64,000 nucleotides of DNA from Pseudomonas frederiksbergensis (GCF_001952935.1 NZ_CP018319.1:5228001-5292000), one strand, 5' to 3'; shown: positions 16,963 through 27,115, numbered from the stretch's first letter. Notes: generated by a model from the sequence alone, not told the origin. Numbers and translations are program-made.

Positions 16963-17532
16963 TTAGCTCACCCGTTCATAGGGCATCTGTTGTCGCGCAG
17001 CTTTCAGGGCTCTCGCCCACCAGTTCAGCTGTACCAGCATTCGAGCCATTGGAAGCCTGGCTTGATCAGGCTGACGTATAACCCCGGCCTCATCGATTAG
17101 CGCCCAAGGATTAGGGAAGGACACGAAATTGCAGATGGGTACCGCGTGTTGCTCGGCCAGTGCCTGGCGAAGCTGATCAATCGCGTAACGTCCACCCGAC
17201 GCCCCGCCGTAGCCGACGAATGCCACCGGTTTTGCGTGCCAGCGAATCGAAACCTGGTCAATGAATGCCTTCAGCTCGGAGTGATAAACATTGGTCAGTT
17301 CCGATGTAATGATCAGGAATGCCTCAGCCTCGGCCAAATGGCGAAGACTTTCCTGTCGCTGCATCAATGCCTTATTGCCTGACTGGACTATGAGGTTGGC
17401 AGGTTCCATATACCAAGGCGCGAACTCAGCACGTTGCGCTAAAACATCAGAAACCCATTTCAGCAGTGCAGTGTTCAGTCCTTCTTCATCCTGAGCACCG
17501 TGAATCAGGACCAGTTTTATCTCGCTATTCAT
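16963..17532 (-). CDS. NAD(P)H-dependent FMN/quinone reductase
   Basis: A 189-residue flavodoxin-fold protein of the NADPH-dependent FMN reductase family. Features are the opening LVLIHGAQDEEGLNTALL, the FMN-contacting EAFLIITSELTNVYHSELKAFID and VGYGGASGGRYAIDQLR. Members reduce quinones, azo dyes or free flavin and often answer to redox stress. GGAGGGTGAG precedes the start at 17532. A divergent LysR gene lies 144 bases away, and the ACTTGG/CCAAGT repeat just upstream could be its site. Confidence 0.83.
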   Translation of the reverse strand: MNSEIKLVLIHGAQDEEGLNTALLKWVSDVLAQRAEFAPWYMEPANLIVQSGNKALMQRQESLRHLAEAEAFLIITSELTNVYHSELKAFIDQVSIRWHAKPVAFVGYGGASGGRYAIDQLRQALAEQHAVPICNFVSFPNPWALIDEAGVIRQPDQARLPMARMLVQLNWWARALKAARQQMPYERVS

Positions 17533-17544
17533 CTCACCCTCCAA

Positions 17545-17559
17545 ACTTGGTATCCAAGT
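17545..17559. promoter_or_regulatory. Inverted repeat ACTTGG-TAT-CCAAGT
   Basis: A perfect 6-bp inverted repeat with a 3-base spacer, just upstream of the reductase ribosome-binding site. Its place near the transcription start suits an operator, or a stem in the leader mRNA. The divergent LysR protein is the likely partner, although LysR boxes usually read T-N11-A. Confidence 0.4.
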
Positions 17560-17676
17560 GGTGGCATGTCATTTGCTGAATTTCACGTCCGCCTTTCAGG
17601 CTCTGGATTAGAGTATGAGTGGCAACGCGGCAGATATAGCCGGTCCTGGGGCATACAACTTGTGACTTGAATTCAT

Positions 17677-18585
17677 ATGAGACGGTTGGACATAAACTGC
17701 TTCGCCGAAATGAACGTGTTCGTCAGGGTCGTTGAAGATGGCGGCTACACGGCTGCCGCCAAGAACTGTGCGATGACTCCATCAGCGGTCAGCAAGCTCG
17801 TCTCAAGGCTGGAAAACCGCTTGGGAACGCGTTTGCTCAATCGCTCAACAAGGCGGCAGTTGCTAACGCCCGAAGGGGCCGCGTTCTATGAGCGCAGCCT
17901 GACTATCCTGGCGGCGGTCGATGAGGCTGAGCAGGAGGCAGCAGCCAGCTCCGCACCTCAGGGAACAGTGCGGGTCAATTGCAATGTCGATATCGGGCGT
18001 CTGTTTCTGCTGCCTCTATTGAAGACGTTCTTGCAGCACCACCCTGGAGTATCGGTGGAGGTTTTCCTCAGCGACGAAGTCGTCGACCTGATCAGCACAC
18101 GGGCTGACGTGGCCATCCGCAGCGGACCGCTCAAAAGCTCCAATCTCGTGGCCAGGCGTTTGGGCGAGACGAGAGGTCTTATCGTGGCATCGCCGGCCTA
18201 CCTTGCAGCACGCGGCATACCCAAAACTCCAGCCGAGCTTGTAGACCACAACTGTCTTGGGTTCACCTTCAGCCCACCGATGATGGAGTGGAGCTTCGCA
18301 AGCGCAGACGGCCAGTTAACACCGGTGTCCGTTACCGGCAATGCACGGACCAGTGACGGCAATGGAGTACGAGAACTTGCAATCCTCGGGCTCGGCCTCG
18401 CGCGTGTAGGGTTTTGCCAGGTCGAGCACGATCTGGCGGACGGGCGCCTTGTCCCGGTTTTAGAGGACTTCATGCCCATCGCGAAGACTGAAGTGCATGC
18501 GGTTTACGTAGGGCAGGGAGGAAAGTTGCCCACACGTGTCAGAGCCTTCATGGACTTTCTGGCGGCAAACCTCAAGATCCACTAA
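17677..18585 (+). CDS. LysR-family transcriptional regulator
   Basis: A 302-residue LysR-type regulator. The winged helix-turn-helix covers residues about 7-65 (VRVVEDGGYTAAAKNCAMTPSAVSKLVSRLE), followed by the periplasmic-binding-like effector domain with MEWSFASADGQ. The start at 17677 is ATG after a weak upstream site. It diverges from the FMN reductase at 16963-17532 and probably controls it; the effector is unknown. Confidence 0.9.
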   Translation: MRRLDINCFAEMNVFVRVVEDGGYTAAAKNCAMTPSAVSKLVSRLENRLGTRLLNRSTRRQLLTPEGAAFYERSLTILAAVDEAEQEAAASSAPQGTVRVNCNVDIGRLFLLPLLKTFLQHHPGVSVEVFLSDEVVDLISTRADVAIRSGPLKSSNLVARRLGETRGLIVASPAYLAARGIPKTPAELVDHNCLGFTFSPPMMEWSFASADGQLTPVSVTGNARTSDGNGVRELAILGLGLARVGFCQVEHDLADGRLVPVLEDFMPIAKTEVHAVYVGQGGKLPTRVRAFMDFLAANLKIH

Positions 18586-18678
18586 TCGCACAGGGCTGAG
18601 CAGTCGGGGCGGCTTACGTGCGCAGGCGGGATACTCGATTCGAGCGAGCGCCTCAAGGCGCAGAAATTGTAGGGCATG

Positions 18679-19623
18679 TCACGCTTGACGGTAGGCGCTG
18701 GGCGTGACCCCCACCTCGCGACGAAAAACCTGGGAGAAATGGCCGGGGCTGGAATAACCGACTTCCAATCCGACATCAATAATGCTGCGATTGGTCTCAA
18801 GCAGTAGATGCCGGGCGCGACTCATGCGCAGGCGGATGAAGTACTGCGATGGTGACAGCCCCGTGGCACGTTTAAACATCCTGCTGAAGTGATACTCGCT
18901 CAAATCGGCGATATGAGCCAAATGGGCAAGGCGGAAGTCATCGGCCAGGCGCTCGTTCATGGCATCGATGACGCGGCGCAGTTTGTAGGCTTGTAGTGCG
19001 TTGCTGCGTCGGGTAGTGCTGTGCGGATCGAGATAACGGCGTAACAGATGAACGGTCAGCGCCTGAGCCAGGCTGTGTACGAACAACAGGCTGGGCTTAC
19101 GCTCCTCGATCAACTCGAAGCGCAACTGATCAAGCATGAAATTTACCCGCTCATCCTGGGCACCGGAGATCTCGAGGAAGGTCACCGGATTGGTGTGCTC
19201 GCCCAGAAGATCACGGACAGCCCGATCGATCAGTGGAAGGCCGAGATACAGATGCATCACTTCGAAGGTGTCGCACCCCATAGTCTGCCAACGCATCTCG
19301 TAAGGCTCGCTTGTGTTGGTGAGAAAGAAGTCGCCAGCCTGCACATTGACCGCTTTCCATTCCCCACCGAGGGAGCGTTCCTCGATCAGGGCCGTTCCTG
19401 CCAGGACCAATACCAGCAGCGGCTCGACCACCGCGGGCACCAGTATCGGCTCGACGGTGCTGTGATGGCTGAACAACTGCACCATCACATCCTGCATCTG
19501 CGGGAGCCGCGGATATACCTGCGGTGTTCCCGGCAGATGATGCGGCATCGATTCGGCCGTGATGCGCTGAGCATCCTTCGGTTTCAGGACTTCATTTTCG
19601 GGCTGGTGCACAGGAGGCTCCAT
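18679..19623 (-). CDS. AraC-family regulator with cupin-like sensor
   Basis: A 314-residue AraC/XylS-type activator. An N-terminal cupin-like sensor spans about residues 50-190. The two helix-turn-helix units lie at about 215-314 (FRLAHLAHIADLSEYHFSRMFKRATGLSPSQYFIRLRM and IIDVGLEVGYSSPGHFSQVFRREVGVTPSAYR). It diverges from the SDR gene at 19840-20604 and is its likely regulator. No effector can be named. Confidence 0.9.
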   Translation of the reverse strand: MEPPVHQPENEVLKPKDAQRITAESMPHHLPGTPQVYPRLPQMQDVMVQLFSHHSTVEPILVPAVVEPLLVLVLAGTALIEERSLGGEWKAVNVQAGDFFLTNTSEPYEMRWQTMGCDTFEVMHLYLGLPLIDRAVRDLLGEHTNPVTFLEISGAQDERVNFMLDQLRFELIEERKPSLLFVHSLAQALTVHLLRRYLDPHSTTRRSNALQAYKLRRVIDAMNERLADDFRLAHLAHIADLSEYHFSRMFKRATGLSPSQYFIRLRMSRARHLLLETNRSIIDVGLEVGYSSPGHFSQVFRREVGVTPSAYRQA

Positions 19624-19839
19624 CGAAACACCCTCAGATGGGGGGCTGGCGTCGATAGAATACCGTAGCCTCCGCTTCCATCAGAGGCTTTAACGTTGGC
19701 GCAAAACTCCGACAGCTTCGGCAAGCCTGCGAAAGCCCAACCCTGCCCATTGCGAGACAGTGAAGCCGTCGATAACGACAGCGCCTCACGGGCGCTGAGC
19801 CGCCGAATATCTCGTCGGCTTGCAAGGCAGGAGAGCACC

Positions 19840-20604
19840 ATGACTGAGATCAATCACAGCATTCCCAACGAAGTCGAAGGCAAGGTTGCGCTGGTCACCG
19901 GCGCCGCCAGTGGCATCGGCAAGGCTATCGCACTGTTGCTGCACGCGCGTGGCGCCAAGGTCATTGCTGAAGACCGCAATCCCTGCGTCGAAGAACTCGC
20001 CCGCCCCGGGTTAGTGCCGCTGGTAGCCGACATCACCGAAGACGGCGTCGCCGAGCGCGCAGTCGGTATGGCCGTCGAGAAGTTCGGCCGGCTGGACATT
20101 CTGGTCAACAACGCCGGGATCATCATCAATAAGTTAGTCATCGACATGACCCGCGCAGACTGGGAGCGCATCCAGGCGGTCAACGCAACCGCGGCCTTCC
20201 TGCATTGCCGCGAAGCGGTCAAGGCGATGATGCCCAACAAATCGGGAGCTATCGTCAACATCGCCTCTTACGCATCCTATTTCGCATTCCCAACCATTGC
20301 CGCTTACACCGCTTCCAAAGGCGCATTGGCCCAGTTGACCCGAACGCTGGCGCTCGAGGTGATTGAGCATGGCATTCGAGTCAATGCCATCGGTGTCGGC
20401 GACGTTGTGACCAATATCCTCAACGACGTGGTTGACGACGGCCCTGGCTTCTTGGCCCGGCACGGTGAAGCCGCCCCCATCGGTCGTGCTGCACAGCCAG
20501 AGGAAATCGCCGAAGTTGTGGCATTTCTCGCCTCGGACCGCGCAAGCTTCATCGTCGGCTCCGTGGTCATGGCCGACGGCGGCATGACCGTCACCGCCGG
20601 TTGA
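19840..20604 (+). CDS. Short-chain dehydrogenase/reductase, FabG-like
   Basis: A 254-residue classical SDR. TGAASGIG is at residues 20-27, NNAG at 90-93, and Ser143, Tyr156 and Lys160 form the catalytic set. A C-terminal VGSVVMADGGMTV matches the FabG/BdhA end. The start at 19840 follows AGGAGAG; a frame opening at 19696 has no such site and would add 48 low-quality residues. It is divergent from the AraC regulator and closed by a terminator, so it is probably a one-gene unit. Substrate unknown. Confidence 0.87.
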   Translation: MTEINHSIPNEVEGKVALVTGAASGIGKAIALLLHARGAKVIAEDRNPCVEELARPGLVPLVADITEDGVAERAVGMAVEKFGRLDILVNNAGIIINKLVIDMTRADWERIQAVNATAAFLHCREAVKAMMPNKSGAIVNIASYASYFAFPTIAAYTASKGALAQLTRTLALEVIEHGIRVNAIGVGDVVTNILNDVVDDGPGFLARHGEAAPIGRAAQPEEIAEVVAFLASDRASFIVGSVVMADGGMTVTAG

Positions 20605-20657
20605 TCAACTGACCCGGCATTTAGCCTTTTGAGCGCCATCCCAGGCGCCTGGAATGT

Positions 20658-20684
20658 AAAGCCCGCAGGAGCGGGCTTTTTTTT
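20658..20684 (+). terminator. Intrinsic terminator after the SDR gene
   Basis: AAAGCCCGC-AGGA-GCGGGCTTT followed by a run of eight T. It serves the SDR gene on the plus strand and lies 16 bases from the end of the convergent chemoreceptor gene. Confidence 0.88.
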
Positions 20685-20699
20685 ACGAAAGTTGATGGG

Positions 20700-22265
20700 T
20701 TATCGGTTAAACCGCTCGACCAAGGAATACTGGGTTTTAGCGGTCTGGGTTAACTCCTTGCTCAGCTCTGCCGAATGCCTGGCTTGTTCAGATGTTTGGT
20801 CCGCCAGATTGGCAATGGTCGTGATATTGCGGCTGATTTCCTCGGCGACGGCGGTCTGCTCTTCAGTCGCAGCGGCAATCTGAGTAGTCATGTCCGTGAT
20901 GTTCGCGACGGCCTCACTGATGCCGACTAATGCCTTGTCTGCCTCGAGCACCCACGTCACGCCTTCTTCGGCCTGTCGATGTCCGCTTTCCATGGTTTTA
21001 ACCGCGTTGCTGGATGAGACCTGCAACTTGGAAATCAGGTTATGGATTTGGATCGTGGACTGAGTCGTGCGCTGGGCCAGCTGACGCACTTCATCCGCGA
21101 CTACCGCGAAGCCTCGACCCATGTCGCCCGCGCGGGCAGCTTCGATGGCTGCGTTGAGCGCGAGCAGGTTAGTCTGATCGGCAATGCCTTTGATGACATC
21201 CACCACCGCCCCGATTTCATGGCTGTCCTTGGCTAACTGCGCCACCGTCAGCCCTGTCTCGCCCACCACGACGGAGAGGCGCTGAATGGCTTCTCGAGTG
21301 TCTCGGGCCACTTCGCGTCCACGTCCGGTCAGCACATTGGCTTCTTGAGTGGCGTCAGCAGTACGCTGGACGTGGCTGGCGACCTCCTGCGTGGTGGCCG
21401 CCATTTGATTGACTGCGGCCGACACCTGCTCGGTCTCGACCCGTTGACGGTCCAGTCCACGAGAGCTATCGGCGGCGAGGCCATCGGATCTCCCCGCCAG
21501 ACTGGTCAGTTGTTCTGCCGTGTCTTGTAGCCGCGTGAGGCAGGTCTTGAGCCGAGACGCCTGACTGACAAATGCCGTTTCAAGGCGTGCCTGAGCACCG
21601 CGTTCATCGCTGTACATTTTGGCCAGTAATGAGTCGGAGGTAGAGGCCTCAGCCATTTCCAGCAGATGCAGCGCCCCTCGGTTTTGCCTGCGGGACACAA
21701 GCAACCCGATCGGAATCGATACCCCGACGGCCAAAATGAAAGCCTCAGGTGCGCCGAGGAACATGCCACCCAGCGTCCCCACCAACCCGATCGTGACAAC
21801 AGGCAACCAGGCGAGCAGGGCGGGTTGCCATTGATCGCTAGCAGGGATGGCTGATTTTCCAAGGCTGATGCGTTTATAGAGGGCTTCGGCGCGACGGATC
21901 TGCTCGGCCGTCGGCTTGACCCTGACCGATTCATAGCCAACGACCTCACGACCTTCGAAAATCGGCGTGACGTAGGCGTTGACCCAGTAGTGGTCGCCGT
22001 TCCTGGAGCGATTCTTGACGATGCCCATCCACGGCTTGCCTTGCTTCAGCGCGCCCCACATATGGGCAAAGATGGCGGAGGGTACATCGGGGTGACGAAC
22101 GATGTTTTGAGGCGCGCCGATCAGGTCGGACTTGTTGAAACCACTGATATCAACGAAGGCGTCGTTGCAGTATGTGATGACGCCCCGTGCATCCGTTGTC
22201 GAGATGAGTTTTTGTTGAGGTCCAAGGGCAACCTCGCGCTGCGTAACCGGTTGGTTGTTTCTCAT
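20700..22265 (-). CDS. Aer-like PAS methyl-accepting chemotaxis protein
   Basis: A 521-residue chemoreceptor of the aerotaxis type. A PAS domain (about 20-125: DARGVITYCNDAFVDISGF, then RHPDVPSAIFAHMW and NRSRNGDHYWVNAYVTPI) would bind FAD, as in Aer. Two adjacent membrane segments (about 152-192) form a hairpin with no periplasmic domain. A signalling coiled coil follows with the highly conserved tip IADQTNLLALNAAIEAARAGDMGRGFAVVADEVR. This layout senses internal redox rather than an external ligand. It is alone and convergent with the SDR terminator. Confidence 0.9.
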   Translation of the reverse strand: MRNNQPVTQREVALGPQQKLISTTDARGVITYCNDAFVDISGFNKSDLIGAPQNIVRHPDVPSAIFAHMWGALKQGKPWMGIVKNRSRNGDHYWVNAYVTPIFEGREVVGYESVRVKPTAEQIRRAEALYKRISLGKSAIPASDQWQPALLAWLPVVTIGLVGTLGGMFLGAPEAFILAVGVSIPIGLLVSRRQNRGALHLLEMAEASTSDSLLAKMYSDERGAQARLETAFVSQASRLKTCLTRLQDTAEQLTSLAGRSDGLAADSSRGLDRQRVETEQVSAAVNQMAATTQEVASHVQRTADATQEANVLTGRGREVARDTREAIQRLSVVVGETGLTVAQLAKDSHEIGAVVDVIKGIADQTNLLALNAAIEAARAGDMGRGFAVVADEVRQLAQRTTQSTIQIHNLISKLQVSSSNAVKTMESGHRQAEEGVTWVLEADKALVGISEAVANITDMTTQIAAATEEQTAVAEEISRNITTIANLADQTSEQARHSAELSKELTQTAKTQYSLVERFNR

Positions 22266-22545
22266 TTGTATTGCTCCTATGCCCTATGCTAGAGGCATCG
22301 GCAGCAAGGAGTGAAAGATTAAGAAGTAATTCCACAAGGACAGGTCAGGCGTCGGAAAAGAAGGTGTTGAGTCAATTTGGCGGTTAAGTCTGGAATGCCG
22401 GAAGACAAGTTCCCCGCTGCTATCAGGCTACGTTCATCGCGAGTGCGCTGCCGTGCTCGCGACCACGAGCGTAATTGGGTTGTTCGCGTTGGTGGCAGGG
22501 TGCCACAATAGTTTCTTTTGGCTGAGTCATGATCAGGTGGATCAC

Positions 22546-23682
22546 ATGGATGGCCCAGGCTCTGGGATTGACCAAGAGTTTTTCATCGCCGAGCAGGTGC
22601 GAACTGACCGATTGCATCAACTGTTTCGCCAATCATTTTCTGCGGTTTTTGGTAGTTACCTCGCTGCCATCATGTTGTGCTGGCTGTGTTGGGACCGTTT
22701 TGAACACAGCGTTATTTTTTGGTGGCTGGCCTTACTGAGCGGGTCGACGCTATTACGCATCTCGATGTTTGTTGCCTATTTTCGCAGCGACGAAAGTGAA
22801 CGTACGCCTCAACGCTGGGAAGGCAAATACTGGAGCACGCTCGTGCTGTCCGCCAGTATCTGGGGAGGCGGCGCATTCGTTGTCATGCCAGCAGACGATC
22901 TTTTGTCGCAGGCGCTGGTCATGCTCTTTACTGTCGGGATGTCTGTCAGCGCGGTCTCCTGCTACTCGGCCTACCTTTCTATGACACTAGTGTCCATGGG
23001 ACTGGTTCTGTTGCCGTGCACCGCCTGGCTGCTGTTTCAATCGTCCACGATTCAAGTCGGCATGGCACTTTCGGTGCTGGTGTTCGCGTCATTTGTTGCC
23101 CGTGCGACACGAAAAATGTCCGAAGCACTGGAAACCGCCTTTCGACTAACCCGAGAAATGGAACAGGCGAACAGCATTTCCACCCGAGCAGCACAAACCG
23201 ATGAGTTGACTGGCCTGAAGAGTCGACGAGCTTTTTTCGAGCATGCCCAGCAGCTGTACAACGAATGTGAAACCAACCGGTCAGGGTTGTGCGCCGTGAT
23301 GTTGGACATGGATCACTTCAAACATATCAACGACACCTACGGCCATCAGGTCGGGGATCAGGTTTTGCGCCAAATGGGTGTGGTCATCAGTTCATCCTTT
23401 CGTGCCACGGATATCCACGGCCGGCTAGGTGGGGAAGAATTCGCCATTCTGCTCCCGGACACCTCCATTGAGGTCGCCGTCAAGATTGCAGAAGAGCTCA
23501 TCCAGACTGTTGCTGGATTGATGATCGAGCCTGTTCACTGCATAACGGCCAGCCTCGGCGTAGCGTCGACGGATGCCGGTATTCACGATCTGCACAGCTT
23601 GATGAACAATGCCGATAAAGCACTGTATCGAGCCAAGGCTCTGGGACGTAATCAGGTCGCTGTTGCCCAACCATCGCGATGA
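22546..23682 (+). CDS. Membrane diguanylate cyclase (GGDEF)
   Basis: A 378-residue protein with about five to six hydrophobic segments (roughly residues 30-190) and a C-terminal GGDEF domain making cyclic-di-GMP. The active loop reads GGEEF, and RATD five residues before it is an intact inhibitory I-site (RxxD). DMDHFKHINDTYGHQVGDQVL carries the metal and guanine contacts. All point to an active, feedback-inhibited cyclase. I chose the ATG at 22546, which has AGGTGG 5 bases upstream; the frame is open to 22453. The membrane part is not a named sensor domain that I recognise. Confidence 0.88.
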   Translation: MDGPGSGIDQEFFIAEQVRTDRLHQLFRQSFSAVFGSYLAAIMLCWLCWDRFEHSVIFWWLALLSGSTLLRISMFVAYFRSDESERTPQRWEGKYWSTLVLSASIWGGGAFVVMPADDLLSQALVMLFTVGMSVSAVSCYSAYLSMTLVSMGLVLLPCTAWLLFQSSTIQVGMALSVLVFASFVARATRKMSEALETAFRLTREMEQANSISTRAAQTDELTGLKSRRAFFEHAQQLYNECETNRSGLCAVMLDMDHFKHINDTYGHQVGDQVLRQMGVVISSSFRATDIHGRLGGEEFAILLPDTSIEVAVKIAEELIQTVAGLMIEPVHCITASLGVASTDAGIHDLHSLMNNADKALYRAKALGRNQVAVAQPSR

Positions 23683-23964
23683 CCTTCGCGCAGGATGATC
23701 TGCCCGCTTGCATCACCGCGGATGCGCGCTTGGGCATGTCGAAATCAGACTCGCAAGTGGCGCACTCAGGCTATTTTCGCTGGAGGCAAGACGCGTAAGG
23801 TGGCGCGTCACTTCATGGCCGTGTGCAGCCGTGATGCCTGATCTAGAAACTCAGGAGCGTTTGAGGTGCGCCGCGTTCGTGAAGCGGCAACAGGAAGCAA
23901 TGATGATCGCCTGACCCTCAGTCAGTACGCCCTAACGTCGATCACCAGAGAACAAAAAATAACG

Positions 23965-25371
23965 ATGAATAACCCGAACTCCACAGTTTCGAACGGTCAG
24001 TTGGCGCAGGGTTTCAAACCGCGTCACGTCACAATGCTTTCTATCGCGGGGATTATCGGCGCAGGTTTGTTTGTTGGTTCCGGACATGCCATTGCGGCCT
24101 CTGGTCCGGCGGTATTGCTGGCTTATCTGTTTTCCGGCCTTTTGGTCGTTCTGGTCATGCGCATGCTGGGCGAAATGGCGGTTGCCAACCCGGACACCGG
24201 GTCGTTTTCCACCTACGCCGACCAGGCTATCGGGCGTTGGGCAGGCTTCACCATCGGCTGGCTCTATTGGTGGTTCTGGGTGCTGGTGATACCCATCGAG
24301 GCGCTCGCGGCCGGGCATGTATTGAACCAATGGTTCCCGCAGATCGATACCTGGTTGTTTGCCTTGCTGTCGATCATCCTGTTGGTCGTGACGAATCTGT
24401 TCAGCGTGTCCAAATACGGCGAGTTCGAATTCTGGTTTGCGATGGCCAAGGTCGTGGCGATCATCGGCTTTATCGGCCTTGGTTTTGCGGTGTTGATGGG
24501 TTGGATTCCCGAGCGCGAAGCCAGCGGGTTGAGCCGAATCATGGAGGAGCATGGTGGATTTGCGCCCAATGGCTTGTCAGCGGTCGTAGGCGCGTTCATC
24601 ACCATCATGTTCAGCTTCATCGGTACAGAAGCGGTGACCATCGCCGCCGCCGAATCCAGCAATCCTGCGCAGAACATCGCCAAAGCCACACGTTCGGTGA
24701 TCTGGCGCATTGGGGTGTTCTACCTGCTGTCCATTTTCGTGGTCATTTCCGTGGTGCCCTGGAACGATCCGTTGCTGGCGTCGGTGGGCTCGTACCAGCG
24801 AGCGCTGGAACTGATGAACATTCCCCACGCCAAGTTACTGGTGGATGTGGTGGTCTTGATTGCCGTGGCCAGCTGCATGAACTCCTCGATCTATATTTCC
24901 TCGCGCATGCTGTTCTCGCTGGGCAAACGCGGTGATGCACCGAAGCCGCTGAAGGTGACGTCATCGGCGGGCGTGCCGAGAGCTGCGGTGATCGCCAGCA
25001 CCATACTGGGTGCCGGCGTGACCTTGTTCAGCTATTTCATGCCTGCCGGACTGTTCCAGTTCCTGCTCGCCAGCTCCGGCGCCATCGCCTTGCTGGTGTA
25101 CCTGGTTATCGCCGTGTCGCAATTGCGCATGCGCAAGATTCTGCGTCGGCAGAACGTCACGCTGACCTTCAAGATGTGGCTGTTTCCCTGGCTCACCTGG
25201 TTGGTCATCGTGTTCATCTGCGCCGCGTTGGCGGTGATGATGGTGACGCCTGAGCACCGTATGGAGGTTTCTTCGACCATCGGTCTTGCGTTGGCCATTT
25301 CCTTTATCGGCCTCGTGACCACGCGTCACCATGGGCAGCCGCAGAGGGCGGTGTCGGCGGAAAGTGCATAG
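23965..25371 (+). CDS. gabP: Amino-acid permease, GABA permease-like
   Basis: A 468-residue APC-superfamily permease with about 12 membrane segments. The first reads LSIAGIIGAGLFVGSGHAI, and the loop GEMAVANPDTGSFSTYADQAIGRW is typical of the AAT family. Overall it is closest to GabP, which imports gamma-aminobutyrate with protons; other amino acids are possible. The start at 23965 gives the usual length. The next gene is a frameshifted GlxA-type regulator, also plus strand, which may have controlled it. The 282 bases upstream contain no gene I can support. Confidence 0.78.
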   Translation: MNNPNSTVSNGQLAQGFKPRHVTMLSIAGIIGAGLFVGSGHAIAASGPAVLLAYLFSGLLVVLVMRMLGEMAVANPDTGSFSTYADQAIGRWAGFTIGWLYWWFWVLVIPIEALAAGHVLNQWFPQIDTWLFALLSIILLVVTNLFSVSKYGEFEFWFAMAKVVAIIGFIGLGFAVLMGWIPEREASGLSRIMEEHGGFAPNGLSAVVGAFITIMFSFIGTEAVTIAAAESSNPAQNIAKATRSVIWRIGVFYLLSIFVVISVVPWNDPLLASVGSYQRALELMNIPHAKLLVDVVVLIAVASCMNSSIYISSRMLFSLGKRGDAPKPLKVTSSAGVPRAAVIASTILGAGVTLFSYFMPAGLFQFLLASSGAIALLVYLVIAVSQLRMRKILRRQNVTLTFKMWLFPWLTWLVIVFICAALAVMMVTPEHRMEVSSTIGLALAISFIGLVTTRHHGQPQRAVSAESA

Positions 25372-25467
25372 CAGCGTTCTCCAGCGTAATCAGTGCTCGA
25401 GCAGTGGCGAGGCGGCCAAAGCCGCCTGCGCCATGGGCCATTACCGTCACTGCGGGAATAATCTTCG

Positions 25468-26558
25468 ATGGCATACGACACCTTCAAGGCCGCTCCTCCC
25501 CAAACTGTCGGTTTCTTGCTGCTGGACCAATTCACGTTGATCTCCCTGGCGTCAGCAGTAGAGCCTCTACGCATGGCTAATCAGTTGACCGGTCAAGAGC
25601 TCTATCGTTGGCATACCTTGAGTTCGGGGGAGAGCAGGTCTGGGCAAGCGACGGCATGCCGATCACTCCGGACACCTCGATCATTAACGCACCGATGCTT
25701 GATACCGTGATCGTCTGCGGCGGCATTGGCATTCAAGGCGCTGTGACCCGGGAGCACGTAACCTGGTTGCGAGCCCTGGCGCGACGTTCGAAGCGGATCG
25801 GAGGCGTGTGCACTGGCAGTTGGGCCTTGGCCAAGGCGGGCCTGCTCGATGGCTTCGATTGCAGTGTGCACTGGGAATTTCTGGCCGCCATGCAGGAAGC
25901 TTTTCCGCTAGTGAACCTCAGCTCCAGTTTATTCACCCTCGACCGAGATCGCTTCACCAGCTCTGGTGGAACCGCGCCAATGGACATGATGCTGCACCTG
26001 ATCAGTCGTGATCATGGTCATGAGCTATCGGCGGCCATCTCCGAAATGTTCGTCTACGAGCGAATCCGCAACGAGCAGGATCACCAACGTGTGCCCCTCA
26101 AGCACATGCTCGGTACCCATCAACCAAAGTTGCAGGAAGTCGTCGCCTTGATGGAGGCCAATCTGGAAGAGCCGATTGATCTGGACGAACTGGCGAATTA
26201 CGTCGGCTTGTCCCGTCGACAGCTTGAGCGGTTGTTTCAGAAATACCTGCATTCCTCACCTTCGCGGTATTACCTCAAACTGCGCCTGATTCGCGCACGT
26301 CAGTTGCTCAAGCAAACGCCGATCTCCATCGTAGAGTTGTCGGTGGTCTGTGGCTTCGTGTCCACACCCCATTTTTCCAAGTGCTATCGCGAGTGTTTCG
26401 GCATTCCACCCAGCGACGAGCGCTTGGTGGCGGAATCGCAACCACTCGTGACAGCAAGATCGATTGCGCAGGCATTGCCCTTGGCAAGGCCGATGAGCTT
26501 GCTGGATCAGGCACGTGATGAATCAACCTTCGCAAGTATCAAGATTTTGAAATCCTGA
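25468..26558 (+). pseudogene. GlxA-type AraC regulator, broken by a one-base frameshift
   Basis: The protein reads as a normal GlxA-family regulator: a DJ-1/PfpI-like domain (VGFLLLDQFTLISLASAVEPLRMA; later GGVCTGSWALAKAGLLDG) and a C-terminal AraC helix-turn-helix pair (LDELANYVGLSRRQLERLFQKYL; ELSVVCGFVSTPHFSKCY). The first about 53 codons are in one frame, and from the GGGGG run at 25626-25630 onward the match continues in another. Restoring one G (six instead of five) rejoins them as ...SSGGEQVWASDG.... So it is a recent disruption, a phase-variable tract or a sequencing error. Its AraC domain is intact and could still be made from an internal start. Confidence 0.85.
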
Positions 26559-26687
26559 ACAATACGGGTGATCTTTTCGGGATGGCTCGGCGTGGCGACA
26601 TCAACGAAATGGAATGAACTATCAGGGGGATTGCTCGCCACTTCGATCAAGAAGACGAACAATCCTCCTGTTCTTTCAATCGAATCC

Positions 26688-26936
26688 TCAATCGCTCACC
26701 TCATTTGTCATCATGCGTTTCAGGCGCACCCAGTCTTGGAATGCAGCGGCTCGCTTCGCGTCAGCCTTGGCCTTTGCCTCAGTGAATCGCGCCCATGCTT
26801 CGGGGCTTCGATCGTCTTGAATCAGTTTGTACGCTTCCATATCGAGCCGATCGGCTTCGTGGAATTGTTCGGCATTGGTGGCGATTTTATCGTCCCAATA
26901 ACGCTCATCGGTGAAGCTCGAAATTCGCTCACTCAT
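26688..26936 (-). CDS. Small hypothetical protein, 82 aa
   Basis: An 82-residue charged, helical protein with no signal or membrane segment. The middle is rich in Ala, Lys and Glu (WARFTEAKAKADAKRAAAFQDWVRL). A GGAGAGGA-like site lies just upstream of the ATG at 26936. I do not recognise a family. It stands between the regulator remnant and katG. Confidence 0.6.
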   Translation of the reverse strand: MSERISSFTDERYWDDKIATNAEQFHEADRLDMEAYKLIQDDRSPEAWARFTEAKAKADAKRAAAFQDWVRLKRMMTNEVSD

Positions 26937-27054
26937 TTTCGCGATCCTCTCCTGTCACTCATGAACGAATGATTATGTGCGGTTTAAAAAATTCCCTCGG
27001 CAAGACGGTAGGAATGTACGCCTGTACGGGTTGAGACAGACCGCAAGGGCATCG

Positions 27055-27091
27055 ACACAAAAAGCACAACGCCTCCACAGTGGGAGGCGTT
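27055..27091 (-). terminator. Intrinsic terminator after katG
   Basis: On the minus strand AACGCCTCC (27091-27083) pairs with GGAGGCGTT (27076-27068), followed by GTGCTTTTTGTG. It lies 25 bases past the katG stop. Confidence 0.82.
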
Positions 27092-27115
27092 GCAGTTTCA
27101 GCGATATCGCTTGTG

